Source: Malus domestica
Taxonomy: Eukaryota > Streptophyta > Magnoliopsida > Rosales > Rosaceae
Length of the DNA stretch: 64,000 nucleotides
Direction: 5' to 3'
Assembly: GCF_042453785.1 (NCBI RefSeq)
Contig: NC_091673.1
Coordinates: 8,019,001 to 8,083,000 of the forward strand
Numbering within the stretch: position 1 is the first letter of the stretch; the number at the start of each line of letters is the position of its first letter. Under the pieces are notes generated by a model. It searched no databases. It was given only the letters and a program-made list of their open reading frames with translations, and was not told the DNA's origin. Position numbers and translations under genes: made by a program. Positions 37,027 to 48,669 of this stretch are shown one piece after another.

Positions 37027-37873
37027 CTCGGCAGAGCAGTAGCAGGGCATCTCGACAGATTCAAAACAGAGATTAAACCCCAGAGATTTTCGCCATAATA
37101 CTCATCACAGATGGATTAGAACCCACACAGCCAAGAAGGGAAAATAATTCATACCTGAGATGGAGTTCGAGAGAGCTGAAGCTCTCAGCATTAATGGCAG
37201 AGCACATAGTGATGCATCGATAATACATGCAACGCTGCAGGTTGATTCCCTATGTCCCAAGGGTTCGAGGTTCAGATTTTTAAGGGTTGATTTGGTCAGA
37301 ATTGAGAGGAATGGTGGGGGTTCCTTCTCGGAGCTTAGAGAGAGAGTGTGTGTCGAGAGTTAAAGAGTTATGTTTCAGAAAAATGAAGGAGAGGAGTGGG
37401 GGCCAGATGTAGGTATAAGAAAGGGTTTAGGTACTGTCGGTTAAAACTGACAGAATTTTTTTTTTAAATATAAATCGATAAAAAAAATTTCATTCCTGTC
37501 GGTTACAACCAACAGAAACAAAATGGCGGAAAAATTCACCCCACAAAATTCTGTCCCAAAATTTTAATTCCCTCCCAAAATTTTAATTCCCTCCAAAATT
37601 TTAAATTCCCCCCAAAATTTTGTTACAATTTAAAAAAATAAAATAATAATTGATTGGTTTAATAAATAAATAAATAATATGTATTTACGTAGAATACGCT
37701 TTTAAAAATTAAATAAATAAAAAAATTTTGGTCGAAAATAAATAATTGTTTGGTTTAATAGATAGTAACCTATGTAAAATATGCAATAAAGAAACAAAAA
37801 GATAATTGTACACGGAAAATATCATCACACAAACGAAATATTGTCTAATCAATACTTGAAAAACATAAATAAG

Positions 37874-39800
37874 AATGCAATGAACAAATTCGATCTTCAA
37901 TTTGAAATATTTACACTAGTGTATTCCACAAAATCTTATTTTATACTTAATGGAAGTATAATAGTAACTCTAAGTGTTTGTTTAATCTATCATTTTGACG
38001 TGATATGCCTTCTACGAAACTTTTTTCAACGATCGAACCGTCAAACTTATTTGTACACACTCCGAGATTGTATACGTAAAAAATCGTAAAAAACAAACAT
38101 TCAGAGATTACGTAACGGAACAAAAGTTTTCAACGATTATAAACAAAAAATCACAATTTAACGGTTATTTTAGCTCCGGTTTTGATGATTTTTTTACAGC
38201 TACACTCCTCAACCCTATAAGAATGCAATGAACGAATTTGATCTTCAATTTGAAATATTTACACTAGATTTTATACTTAATGGAAGTATAATATTAACTT
38301 TAAGTGTTTGTTTAATCTACCGTTTTGACACGATATACATTCTACGAAACTTTTTTCAACGATCCAACCGTCAAACTAAATGTACACACTCTGAGATAGC
38401 ATACGTAAAAAATCGTAAAAAATAAACGTTAAGAGATTATGCAACGGAACAAAAGTTTTCGACGGTTATAAACGAAAAATCACAATTTAACGGTTATTTT
38501 AGCTCCGATTTTGATGATTTTTTACAGCTACACTCCTTGACCCTATAAGAATGCATTGAACGAATTCGATTTTCAATTTAAAATATTTACACTAATGGAT
38601 AAATCTTATTTTATACTTAATGGAAGTATAACATTAACTCTTAGTGTTTGTTTAATCTACCATTTTGATGCGATAGGCATTCTACGAAGCGTTTTTCAAC
38701 GATCGAACCGTCAAACTTATTTGTACACACTCCGAGATTGTATACATAAAAAATCGTAAAAAGCAAACATTCACAGATTACGTAACGGAATAAATGTTTT
38801 CGACAGTTATAAACGAAAAATCACAATTTAACGGTTATTTTAGCTCTGATTTTAATGATTTTTTACAGCTACACTCCTCGACCCTATAAGAATGTAATGA
38901 AAAATTTTGATCATCAATTTAAAATATTTACACTAGTGGATACCACAAAATCTTATTTTATACTTAATGGAAGTATAACATTAACTTTTAAGTGTTTATT
39001 TAATCTACCATTTTGACGTAATACACATTCTACGAAACGTTTTTCAATGATCTAACCGTTAAACTTGTTTGTACATACTCTGATATCACATATGTAAAAA
39101 ATCACAAAAAACAAACGTTCAAAGATTAGGTAACAAAACAAAAGTTTTCGACGGTTATAAACGAAAAATCACAATTTAGCGGTTATTTTAGCTCCGATTT
39201 TAATGATTTTTTTACAGCTACACTCCTCGACCCTATAAGAATGCATTGAATGAATTCGATCTTCAATTTAAAATATTTACACTAGTGGATAAATCTTATT
39301 TTATACTTAATGGAAGTATAACATTAACTATAAGTGTTTGTTTAATCTACCGTTTGGATGCGATACGCATTCTACGAAGCATTTTTCAACGATCAAACCG
39401 TCAAACTTATTTGTACACACTCCGAGATTGCATACGTAAAAAATCGTAAAAAACAAACATTCACAGATTACGTAACGGAACAAAAGTTTTCGACGGTTAT
39501 AAACGAAAAATCATAATTTAACGGTTATTTTAGCTTCGATTTTAATGATTTTTTACAGCTACACTCCTCGACCCTATAAGAATGCAATGAATGAATTCGA
39601 TCTTCAATTTAAAACATTTACACTAGTGGATAAATCTTATTTTATATTTAATGGAAGTATAACATTAACTCTTAAGTGTTTGTTAAATCTATCAATTTGA
39701 TAGGATATGCATTCAACAAAACTAGTTTCAACAATCAAACCGTCAAATATGTTCGTATATACTATGAGATAGCATGTGTAAAAAATCGCAAAAAATATAA
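37874..39800 (+). repeat. Tandem array, about 5.6 copies of a ~340-bp unit
   Basis: Units start at the phrase aatgcaatgaa or a variant at 37874, 38222, 38550, 38891, 39240 and 39581, giving periods of 348, 328, 341, 349 and 341 bp; the sixth unit is incomplete. Each ends ctacactcctcgaccctata. Copies differ by scattered substitutions and small indels. Short open frames of about 65 codons recur in the units but follow no conserved codon pattern, so I treat them as non-coding. Confidence 0.92.
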
Positions 39801-41891
39801 TATTTAAAACATGTATTTATTTATTTATAATCCATATAACATTTTAAAATAATAAAATCAGACATGATAAAGTACACCAGATGTTCATGTGTGCTTATGT
39901 GTCAGACAATGTGCATTGTGAAGCATTGGAAAAAATTGTTTAAATTTCTTTGTATCTTGTTGCTTGCCTGTGAGGGAGCATAATCCTTATTACAAAAATA
40001 ATAGAGCTTTAGATTGTAATCTGTTGTTATTATTCTCTAAGAAAATTTATTGCTTGTGGGAATTGGGTTCATTAGACTTTAGGGTCATGAGTGAAAAAAA
40101 AAATTAAAATATGTGTTTATTTATTTATTTTTAATCAATATAACATTTTAAAATAATAAAATTTTCATTTATGTCGGTTATAACCGCCAGAATACAAAAT
40201 AATAACCGCCATAAAGTAAAATAGTCAATTTTTATCGGTTATAACCGCCACCATTAACTTAAAAACCGCCAGAATATGTAAAAAAATATTAAAAAAAAAA
40301 GATTCAAAAATACCGCCGGTAAATATCCGCCAGTATTTTCTTGATATCTGCCAGTAAATATCCGTCAGGAATTTATGTCGGATATATCCGACATAATTTT
40401 TCAAATATCCGCTAGTAATTAAATGATGTGTCAGATATAATTTATCCGACATGATTTTCTAATATCCGCCACCATCATCCGCCACCTAAAGCTAATATTG
40501 TAGTAGTGGGTGTGTGCATGTGTGTGTGTGTGTGCTGACGTGTGTGTGTTATGTGTTGTGTGGGTTTGGGCTCAAGCCCAAACCACCACCCTTTTTGTTC
40601 CTAAACTTATCCAAAACCCAATAGGTCCGAACCTTAGTTAACCTAAACCTAAGCCCTAATCCGGATCCAAACCCAAGACCCATTTCCATTTCTTAAAATT
40701 CTATAGTTGGGTAGCTTGATAAATTGTACATTTTTGTGCTTAGGTGAAGTTGCTAGTGGGGATTTCCTTAATCATTTTCCGCACAATTCTGCTGCTACGG
40801 AGTATCTATGAGTGGACCATTTCTGAAATTTGCATAATTTCATAGTTTAATTGCATAAATGAAATGCATGCCTTACGAGTTTATGAATTGATTTTTATGT
40901 TAAGCATGTTTATGAAATATGTTGTTTATCTTCTCGTTTTTTATGAGGAATTAATTGTTGGCCTATATTGAGCTATATTTTAATATATATATATATATAT
41001 ATATATTGTATTTTCTATAAAAACCATGAACTGGTAGACTATCTGACGGATGACGATAGGATGCTAGAACATGTTTTAGAAACCCTTCTTTATAGTATAG
41101 ACGATTGATAACTTTATACTATGAAGTGGTTATTTATGAGAGACGTAACTATTTGTGCGTACCTAGTGGACACTATGCCGCCTGGGGTGAGGATCTGGTG
41201 TTGGCCGATAGGCTGGGAGAAATAAAAATAATCCCTAGTTACGGGCTGAGGGACACGGAGCAGGCGTTGGGTCGGGAGTTGGTAATCTTTGGCTACGGGC
41301 GCAGAGACCACAGTGCTGGTATAGGGCCAGAAGTTATATTTATTCAGTGATCTTACTAGCAGTACATCGCTATGAGACGATCTATGAGATGTTTAATATT
41401 TTGTGTTCCACGATATGTCTTTTAAGATATTTTTGGCATGCTAGGGTTTTCAGTAAAACTATCACTTATTATGCTAGTAGTTTTCTGTATATAAATTGTG
41501 GGGGTTAGTATCTTAATAACTGTTTTATTATTATTGTATATATGAACTTGGTCTACTTACCTTTGTTTTGCGCCCCCATTCAGGTCTTAGAAACGAGGAC
41601 TACGACACTACGTACGAGGCATTCCCCTACCATTAGCAATCTATCACTCACTTGTGTGATATCTTGTAATGATCTTTTCTTTTGTGATATTGTTTTAGAA
41701 TGTGTTATGTGCACTCTAGACATTCCTTAAACTTTGTTTATTACCTCTAGATTCTAATGATCATTCATGTGTATTTTCCCTCTAATCATTACTCTTGTAT
41801 TCAATAAATGGCTTTCGTCACCCTCGGGTGTCGCCCAGCACGTGCCTATCTGAGTATTCGAGGAATATCGGGGTCGGGAATTGTCAACCAT

Positions 41892-42334
41892 TGCATCGCA
41901 CACTTTAAGTTATATTAAAAAAATAAAATGAAACAACAATGTATGTCAAGTTTACATGGTATCTCATTTGAACAAGTAAATTATTTTCTTGTTCATTACA
42001 CAAAAATTAGGACACATGGACTATCTTGTGCCGGATAAATTAATCTACAAATTCAGTTATGGTGCAATAGTTTATGGCAATGAGAGTGTGAATTGCACAT
42101 AGGAGAATAAAGGAATTTGGGATGTGCTTTTAGAGAGCTGAATTATTTTTTTATATTGTCAATTTGTTTTATGGTGGAACCTCAAATTATTTGTTGATAT
42201 TGAAGTCAAGTTAACCCAAGTGTTTAGCCCAATGGCGAATGTGGCTCCACATCACGCAATATGTGTTATTCTTGTCTTATGCTTAAATGAAACTACACGT
42301 AAAAATACGCGTTGAGACTGTGAAATACAATAAA
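41892..42334. other. Spacer between solo LTR and Mutator-type element
   Basis: AT-rich DNA with no gene, repeat or transposon end recognised. Confidence 0.5.
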
Positions 42335-42344
42335 AAAAATTAAA

Positions 42345-43534
42345 GCCAATTTTTTTTTTCATGATCCCTGTGGTGACAGTCCACTTTCGATGTAACCCTC
42401 GTGGTGAAAAACCTTTTAATTAAACCCTCATGGTGGACCTTGTTAGCAATTGAGGTCCAAATCCAAATTTCCATTAGTCTTCCGTTAAATAAACTCACGT
42501 GACTATCACATGATGGGTCAAATTCGTCATTTCAATCCAAATTACATCTTATTCAATGGACGTCTATTATAATTTAGGGTTTAATTGAAATTAGATTTTA
42601 CAGGCAAAAAAAAAGCTTGAACGCGAAGATTGAAACTAAACATGTAAAACCACGTCAATGGCTAGGGGAAGAGGTGAAGGTGAAGTTGCGCCTAATTTCT
42701 TAGGTATAATTTAATTTCATTTGGAAATCTTAATACTTCTAATATACCATTGGTTTTTTTTTTCAATGCCAACATGTCTTTGATCATGAGTTAGAGTCTT
42801 AGTCTTACTTGAATTTTCATTCTTGTATCAATTTGTACCAATTTGAATGCATAAATGCCCTTCAGTTTTGTCTTTAATTGGTAATGTGGTTTTATGCAGG
42901 CCCTAGTTGGCCAGTGCACAACCTTTCAATTTTTTTTCTTAATCTTATTTGAATTTTAATTCTTTAAGTTTCTTACGCTCTTGAAGTTCATATGCGGAGG
43001 GTAGACCTGAAGACTGAACTTTTTAACTATGCCTTTCACCCATTGTCTTTAATTCTACAATGCCATTCACCCATCTGAATGCATATATACTGCATTTCAC
43101 CCATTGTATTGAACTCTTTAAGTTATTCTTGTGCCTATGTGATTTTCCTGCATTATATAGGTTGAGATACATGTGCTATTAAATTGGGGTGATGGTTAGT
43201 GACGGTGGAGGAGGTCCACTAGTGGCTGAGAGCCTGAAATGAGATGCGAAAACTACTAGGGTTTTTTTATCTTTACAAGTTTCTTTTATTTGTAATTTTA
43301 TTTTAATTCAATCATGTTTTTGTCTTTTTATTTTCCAAAATAAATAAACTTAATTTTAACCGATCCACATGTGATAGTCACATGATTTTATTTAATGGAA
43401 GACTAACGGAACTTTGGATTTGGACCTCAATTGCTAATAGGGTTCACCACGGAGGTTTAATTAATAGCTTTTTCATTACAAGGATCACATTGAAAATGTC
43501 GTGTCACCACATGGACCACAAAAAAAATTTGGCC
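42345..43534. mobile_element. Non-autonomous Mutator-like element, 1.19 kb, long TIRs
   Basis: Terminal inverted repeats of about 165-180 bp (42345 to about 42515, and about 43365 to 43534) pair at roughly 80% by eye; shared stretches include gcaattgaggtccaaatcca and gtgactatcaca. The ends begin GCCAA and GGCCAA. A 10-bp direct repeat AAAAATTAAA flanks it (42335-42344, 43535-43544), close to the 9-bp duplication typical of Mutator elements. No transposase. A short ATG frame (from about 42658, MARGRGEGEVAPNFL followed by a GT) might be a captured scrap. The element ends about 430 bp before the complex I gene start codon. Confidence 0.75.
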
Positions 43535-43544
43535 AAAAATTAAA

Positions 43545-43964
43545 AAATCAAAACGAGTGGACATAATAACACTTTTTAAAAACCAACCGATTCAACCCAA
43601 AGCCCACGAATATACCCATGATTCATCTAAAATTAAAAGCCCAACCCAATTGAAAATTTCAGGATGAAAAGGACGTAAAACTAGGTCCACATCACAACCG
43701 TTGATCCATGGACCAAATAGAAACAGCATAGCATCTACGTGTTATATAGCCTCATCACACATACTCGCTTAATCTCGACCGTTCACTACCGGCCTCTTTA
43801 AATCATCGAAGGTCCATTTTACCCTCTGCAGCATACCAGGTTTCGCGAACTGGAGCTCCCTCGTTCATTTCCCAACTGAGGATTCTCTCTCCTTGTCTCC
43901 CAGTCTCGTTCTCGTCGATTACCTGATCCGGCGACGCATCAAGCTTCGTCCGCCGTAACCCGCC
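43545..43964 (+). promoter_or_regulatory. Promoter and 5' leader region of the complex I 51-kDa gene
   Basis: This 420-bp gap between the Mutator-like element and the ATG must hold the promoter and 5' leader. A pyrimidine-rich leader (ttctctctccttgtctccc near 43885) precedes the ATG. A TATA-like ttatatag lies at 43742-43749. Exact transcription start not determined. Confidence 0.5.
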
Positions 43965-46283
43965 ATGGTAGGCAACCGACATCTCAATTTGCGCGCATTT
44001 CTAGCTGAATTTTAATTTTTTGAGCTTATCGTGCACTGCCCTAGGTTTCACTCTGATTCAGCTTTGCTTTTGTGTTTTTGTCAATCCGTTATTGTTTTAT
44101 ATGTTAATTTGTTATGAAATATTGAGTTTTAGTAGATCCGATATGGGTTTTTCTTAATTTTCTCTGTCTCGTATCTGTTTGTTTGGTGGGAAAATTGAGG
44201 AAAATAGTTGGAAAGCGATGGAAAATTGAATTTTGAATGGGTTAGTTAGGTTTTCGATACGTTTTCCATCTCTCGTTAGCTGAGACCATCTTTTTATTAG
44301 GCTTGATTGGAGAATGGTTTTGACATTAGGTTTCAAATGGATTAGGAGCCTTTAAGTCTATATACTTATCACCTCCATTATTACCGTTTTTGTTCGGCTA
44401 AAAGCTGGTTTGAGATATAGCGGGGATTCGCTGCAGGATTCTTAGATTAATTCAATTCAGGGCCTAGGTTCAGTTTTGTGTGAGAATCTCTTCCAGGTCT
44501 AAACTTAAGATAGTTATAGAGATGCTGAATTGAAATGGGCAAACCGCATGTAATTCGTCTAGTGCGTGTGCCCATATTGCCTTCTTCGTGGAATGTAGAA
44601 TCTTTAAGAAATGAATGTAGTGGATACGCCACAGCTTTGTTATAACACCAATGTTACATCATGCTTCTGGTTATGTAATTTTATGTAGGATTTTTCATGC
44701 ACATTCCGAGAAGTTGTTTTATGTCAACTGTATTTTGTTTCTTGTTAGCTCTGAAGAGTAGATATTATAGGCATAGGTCACTTTGAAGAAATGAATTGAT
44801 CTGACTTATTTTTGTTAATTCGTAGGCACCCATCAAGGGTATACTTTCTCTGCAGAGAGCAGCTTTAGCTCGTCATCATGGTGCGAAGTGGGGCCTAGGG
44901 TTTAGATCATTTAGCACTCAGGGTGCAGCACCCTCTACTACTCCTCAACCTCCACCACCTCCTCCACCTCCTGAAAAAACCCATTTTGGTGGTTTGAAAG
45001 ATGAAGACCGAATTTTCACCAACTTATATGGGTTGCACGACCCATTTCTCAAGGGTGCCATGAAACGAGGTGACTGGTACCGAACAAAAGATCTAGTTAT
45101 TAAAGGTGCTGATTGGATTGTCAATGAAATGAAGAAGTCTGGCCTCCGTGGACGTGGTGGTGCTGGTTTCCCATCTGGCCTCAAATGGTCTTTTATGCCA
45201 AAAGTATCTGATGGCCGTCCATCCTATCTTGTCGTCAATGCTGATGAAAGTGAACCTGGAACCTGTAAGGACAGGGAAATTATGCGCCATGACCCACACA
45301 AACTTTTAGAGGGTTGCTTGATTGCTGGTGTTGGGATGAGGGCTAGTGCTGCTTACATCTATATAAGAGGTGAATATGTGAATGAACGGTTAAACCTTGT
45401 AAAGGCCAGAAATGAAGCCTATGCAGCTGGATTACTGGGAAAAAATGCATGTGGATCTGGTTATGATTTTGATGTTCACATCCACTTTGGTGCTGGGGCC
45501 TATATTTGTGGTGAAGAAACAGCTCTTCTAGAGAGCCTTGAAGGGAAACAGGGTAAGCCAAGATTGAAGCCTCCCTTCCCTGCTAATGCAGGATTATATG
45601 GCTGCCCCACCACCGTTACAAATGTGGAAACGGTGGCTGTTTCTCCTACCATTTTGAGGCGTGGACCAGAGTGGTTTGCCAGTTTTGGGAGAAAGAACAA
45701 TTCAGGGACAAAATTGTTCTGTATTTCAGGACATGTGAACAAGCCTTGCACCGTTGAGGAGGAGATGAGCATACCCTTGAAAGAGTTATTAGAGAGGCAC
45801 TGTGGAGGTGTGAGGGGTGGATGGGACAATTTACTTGCAGTAATTCCAGGTGGTTCATCCGTTCCATTGCTTACCAAGGACATATGTAATGATGTATTGA
45901 TGGATTTTGATGCACTGAAAGCTGTCCAGTCAGGATTGGGAACTGCAGCTGTTATTGTGATGGATAAATCGACTGACATTGTCGATGCAATTGCAAGGCT
46001 TTCTTACTTCTACAAGCATGAGAGCTGTGGGCAGTGCACACCATGCAGGGAGGGGACAGGATGGCTTTGGATGATCATGGAAAGAATGAAAGTAGGGAAT
46101 GCAAAGCTGGAAGAGATTGACATGCTTCAGGAGGTGACCAAGCAGATTGAGGGGCACACAATCTGTGCTTTGGGTGATGCTGCTGCTTGGCCTGTGCAAG
46201 GTTTAATAAGGCATTTCAGGCCAGAGCTTGAGAGGAGGATCAGGGAGCGTGCTGAGAAGGAATTGCTGGAGGCAGCTGCTTAA
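43965..46283 (+). CDS. NADH dehydrogenase (ubiquinone) flavoprotein 1, complex I 51-kDa subunit, 486 aa
   Basis: Mitochondrial complex I subunit that binds NADH, FMN and a 4Fe-4S cluster and is the electron entry point. Exon 1 contributes only the ATG (43965-43967); after an 858-bp GT-AG intron, exon 2 (44826-46283) holds everything else. The N-terminus ([22 protein letters not shown]) is a plausible mitochondrial targeting peptide, followed by a Pro-rich linker of eight prolines. Then come the glycine-rich [13 protein letters not shown] loop for [21 protein letters not shown], and [16 protein letters not shown]. Cluster cysteines are 402, 405 and 408 (CGQCTPC) and 448 (TICALGD). Length equals the known plant subunit (486). 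No defect seen. An aataaa at 46912-46917 may end the transcript. Confidence 0.97.
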
Positions 46284-48669
46284 GTGCTTCTCTCAGGTTG
46301 CTTCTTGTATCTATCCTGTATTCTTTTCTTCATTCAACTCCTAAAAATAAGAAAAGGAGAAAAACAATATTAGTAACTTCAAACTAAGACGGTGAATTGT
46401 GTGAGATCTTGACTGGCAATGTTGACCTTAATATCAAGTTAAGAACACTCAGAAAACTAGGTGGATGATTAACTAGCATTCCTGTTTCTGTGTTTAGCGA
46501 ACTTGATGAATCTGTTACTCTCATCTTAGTATATTTAGTGTCATGGCCGAACTTTTCTGTTTGTGTGGTAAATGTTTTGCTCTTGGGGTGGCTGCTGGTG
46601 AACGCATCTGTATATTCTTAGGTACTGAAACATTTATCACTTGGTTTAATAAGGATTTTTCTACCGTGTAGGTTAATGCTTGTAGTAGCGGAAGTCATGG
46701 AATAAAATGGACTATGTGTCCCAGATTTTGGGAGGATAGGTGAATCGGGAGGCAGCTGGTGGTCCGGCTGCTATTGTTTATTTTTTAACTGTATCAACTA
46801 TATGACATCGTTGTCCCAGAGAAACTGTGACTCGTTATTGATGCGTCTGGGCAGGATATTTATGTTGTGTTTCCAGATCTTTGTTTTCCCTTACACAGTT
46901 GGAATTTTGTTAATAAATTTTTGTTTTTCACTTCCCTGCTTTATGTAATGATATGGATAGATATGCCTTCATGAATACAACATGAAACCTCAAATTTACG
47001 GGTACGAAAACTTCAAGGGTTTTATGCTTGCTTGCTAGATTAGTAAGAAATTGCACTATAAAATATTCGACATGGGGATTGAAAATGCACTGCATGAGCA
47101 TTGCGAAGAAGACACGAAACAAAGAATTTTCAACCCGTCACTTACAAGTCCCTGTTAGTGTGGTCTCGATGCATCTTAAGTCCATATATCTAATGGTTTG
47201 TAGTAGGTGTTGGCAACAATCCCAGGCATATTTATCAACTTCCATTTTAGTGAAGTTGGATGCCTTTTGTTTGTACAGTTTCCAAAGGACTTGTACTAAA
47301 TTCAACAAGGTGTGCAAAATTCAGAGGGGGTAAGTAGTAGGTTCTAGAAGAGTGACACGTGGAAAGAAGAAACTTTGAGCTTCCCCAAAGTCAAAACAAT
47401 CCTCCTGGTGAGAGGGAGTCAGAAGATGGCTTTTATGGTAAAAAAAATTAAGATTTAAAATTATAGAGTAAGTCTGTTAAGATTTAAGTTTAAAATTTAA
47501 AGTTTCGTCAAATCTTTGTTAATTATTAACTCGTAAGCCTCACATGTGAGACCAAAAAATAAACTTAGTCTAAAGTGATAACAATTAACTACTGAAAGTT
47601 GTTTGAATGAGAGTTGACGAAAATTTTAACTTTCGATCTAAATCCGAACGGCCTTCACCACAGGAGGGCCCAATAGAATGACGCAACCCGTTGGCGGGCT
47701 CAAGCCGGTCGGTCAGACGTATGAGCCCAGATTGGATGAGGTGAGTGAGAGGGACTCCGGAGAGAGACAGTTCCTTTCCGAACAACGCGGTTATCATCCA
47801 TCCTTTTCCAATTGTTCCTTTTTCTCCAACGACCTTTCCTTCCTCTTTCCGTATTCTCGCACGCCTCTCCCCTTTCAATTTTCCACCTTCTGACGCAACG
47901 TACAACCTGAAAAACCACACACCTACACAGCCGAACCCAGACGCAGTCTCGCATTTCTTCTGCATTCCTCTCCATTCGCCCGCTGTATGCTTACTCACAT
48001 TCTTTCTTTGTTCTCCATCAAACTGTCCTGCAATTCCCAGTTTTTCCTTCAAATTTGTTTCCATTGGTTGCATGGTTTCTAAATTCTGTTCGTCTTCTCT
48101 GCTTTGGGATCTAGTAGGAGTAGTAAGTTGGTCTCTGCATCGATGCTCGGATACAAAAAGTTTTGATTTTTGTTTTGTTTTTTTGTTGATTGATTCACTG
48201 CTGCTGTTCTCATCAACCCTTTTGTCCGTTTCAGTTTTTGCTAAGTTCTTCCGCATTTTTATATAACGCGGAGGGAGGTCAGAGAATTTGTCACCATATT
48301 TTTTAAAATAATATAAAAAATAAGTTGAATGAGTGGGGTGGGTGATACCCAAAATTTATTAAATTTAAACCCCTCTCCACGTTTGTACTCGTTTTTTGTT
48401 TTTCATGGTCAAATCTTAAACTGCCCATTGTTTTTTTCTTGCATTTTCTTCATTGTTTATTGAAGTTCATGAGGGTGCATTGCATCTTAGGTTATTGGTA
48501 TTAAATTACATTCAAAAGGTTGACAATTTGAATATATTTTACACCCCTTTTATTTGTATCTGATTTTGTGATGTGTGTATATATGTAAGGAGGTTTTATG
48601 GATGTAGAAGCATTGTGAGTTTGTAACTGGTTCTACCCATCACAAGCTATCCAGGAGCGTTTCGTGACA
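46284..48669. other. Intergenic region, includes 3' and 5' untranslated parts
   Basis: The first ~640 bp fit the 3' untranslated region of the complex I gene. The block 47750-48130 is pyrimidine-rich and may be a 5' untranslated exon of the following C2 gene, whose coding exon is preceded at about 48654 by a possible acceptor (tatccag). No independent gene is supported. Confidence 0.45.

Larger units (their letters stand above)
35944..40505. mobile_element. Non-autonomous DNA transposon, CACTA-like, 4.6 kb
   Basis: Terminal inverted repeats of about 27 bp: left TACTACAAAATTATC, right (minus strand) TACTACAATATTAGC, both running into TGGCGG. The trinucleotide GTG flanks both sides. On the right the minus strand reads CACTACTACAA, a canonical CACTA terminus. 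Both subterminal regions are packed with short palindromes built on gtcggttataaccgac (left, with ccgacagaaaat) or gtcggttataaccgcc (right), as expected for transposase-binding arrays. No transposase is encoded. Inside lie a captured gene fragment (36500-37420) and a ~340-bp tandem array (37874-39800). Class assignment to CACTA is an inference; the 3-bp flanks sit in TG repeats and are weak evidence. Confidence 0.65.
34881..41886 (+). mobile_element. Probable solo LTR (gypsy-like), enlarged by a nested DNA transposon
   Basis: The segment starts TG and ends CA, and ACCAT precedes it (34876-34880) and follows it (41887-41891), a possible 5-bp target duplication. Without the nested element (35944-40505) it would be about 2.4 kb. 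Inside are features of long plant LTRs: a CT-rich block (35095-35180), a TG-rich block, non-coding TA-rich parts, a polyadenylation signal (aataaa near 41804), and a GC-richer end. No primer site or coding region adjoins, hence a solo LTR formed by LTR-LTR recombination. The 5' boundary is the weaker of the two. Confidence 0.4.

Noticed and set aside
37841-39449. Recurrent ~65-codon frames resembling one another
   Set aside because: They repeat because the ~340-bp unit repeats; initiation codons and frames vary between copies and no family is recognised.
37874-39800. CRISPR-like regular repetition
   Set aside because: Units are ~340 bp with no short spacer structure, in a plant nuclear context; it is a tandem satellite-like array.
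47585-48352. 255-codon minus-strand frame and overlapping plus-strand frames
   Set aside because: They mirror a pyrimidine-rich region that looks like the 5' untranslated exon or intron of the NT-C2 gene; no conserved motif.
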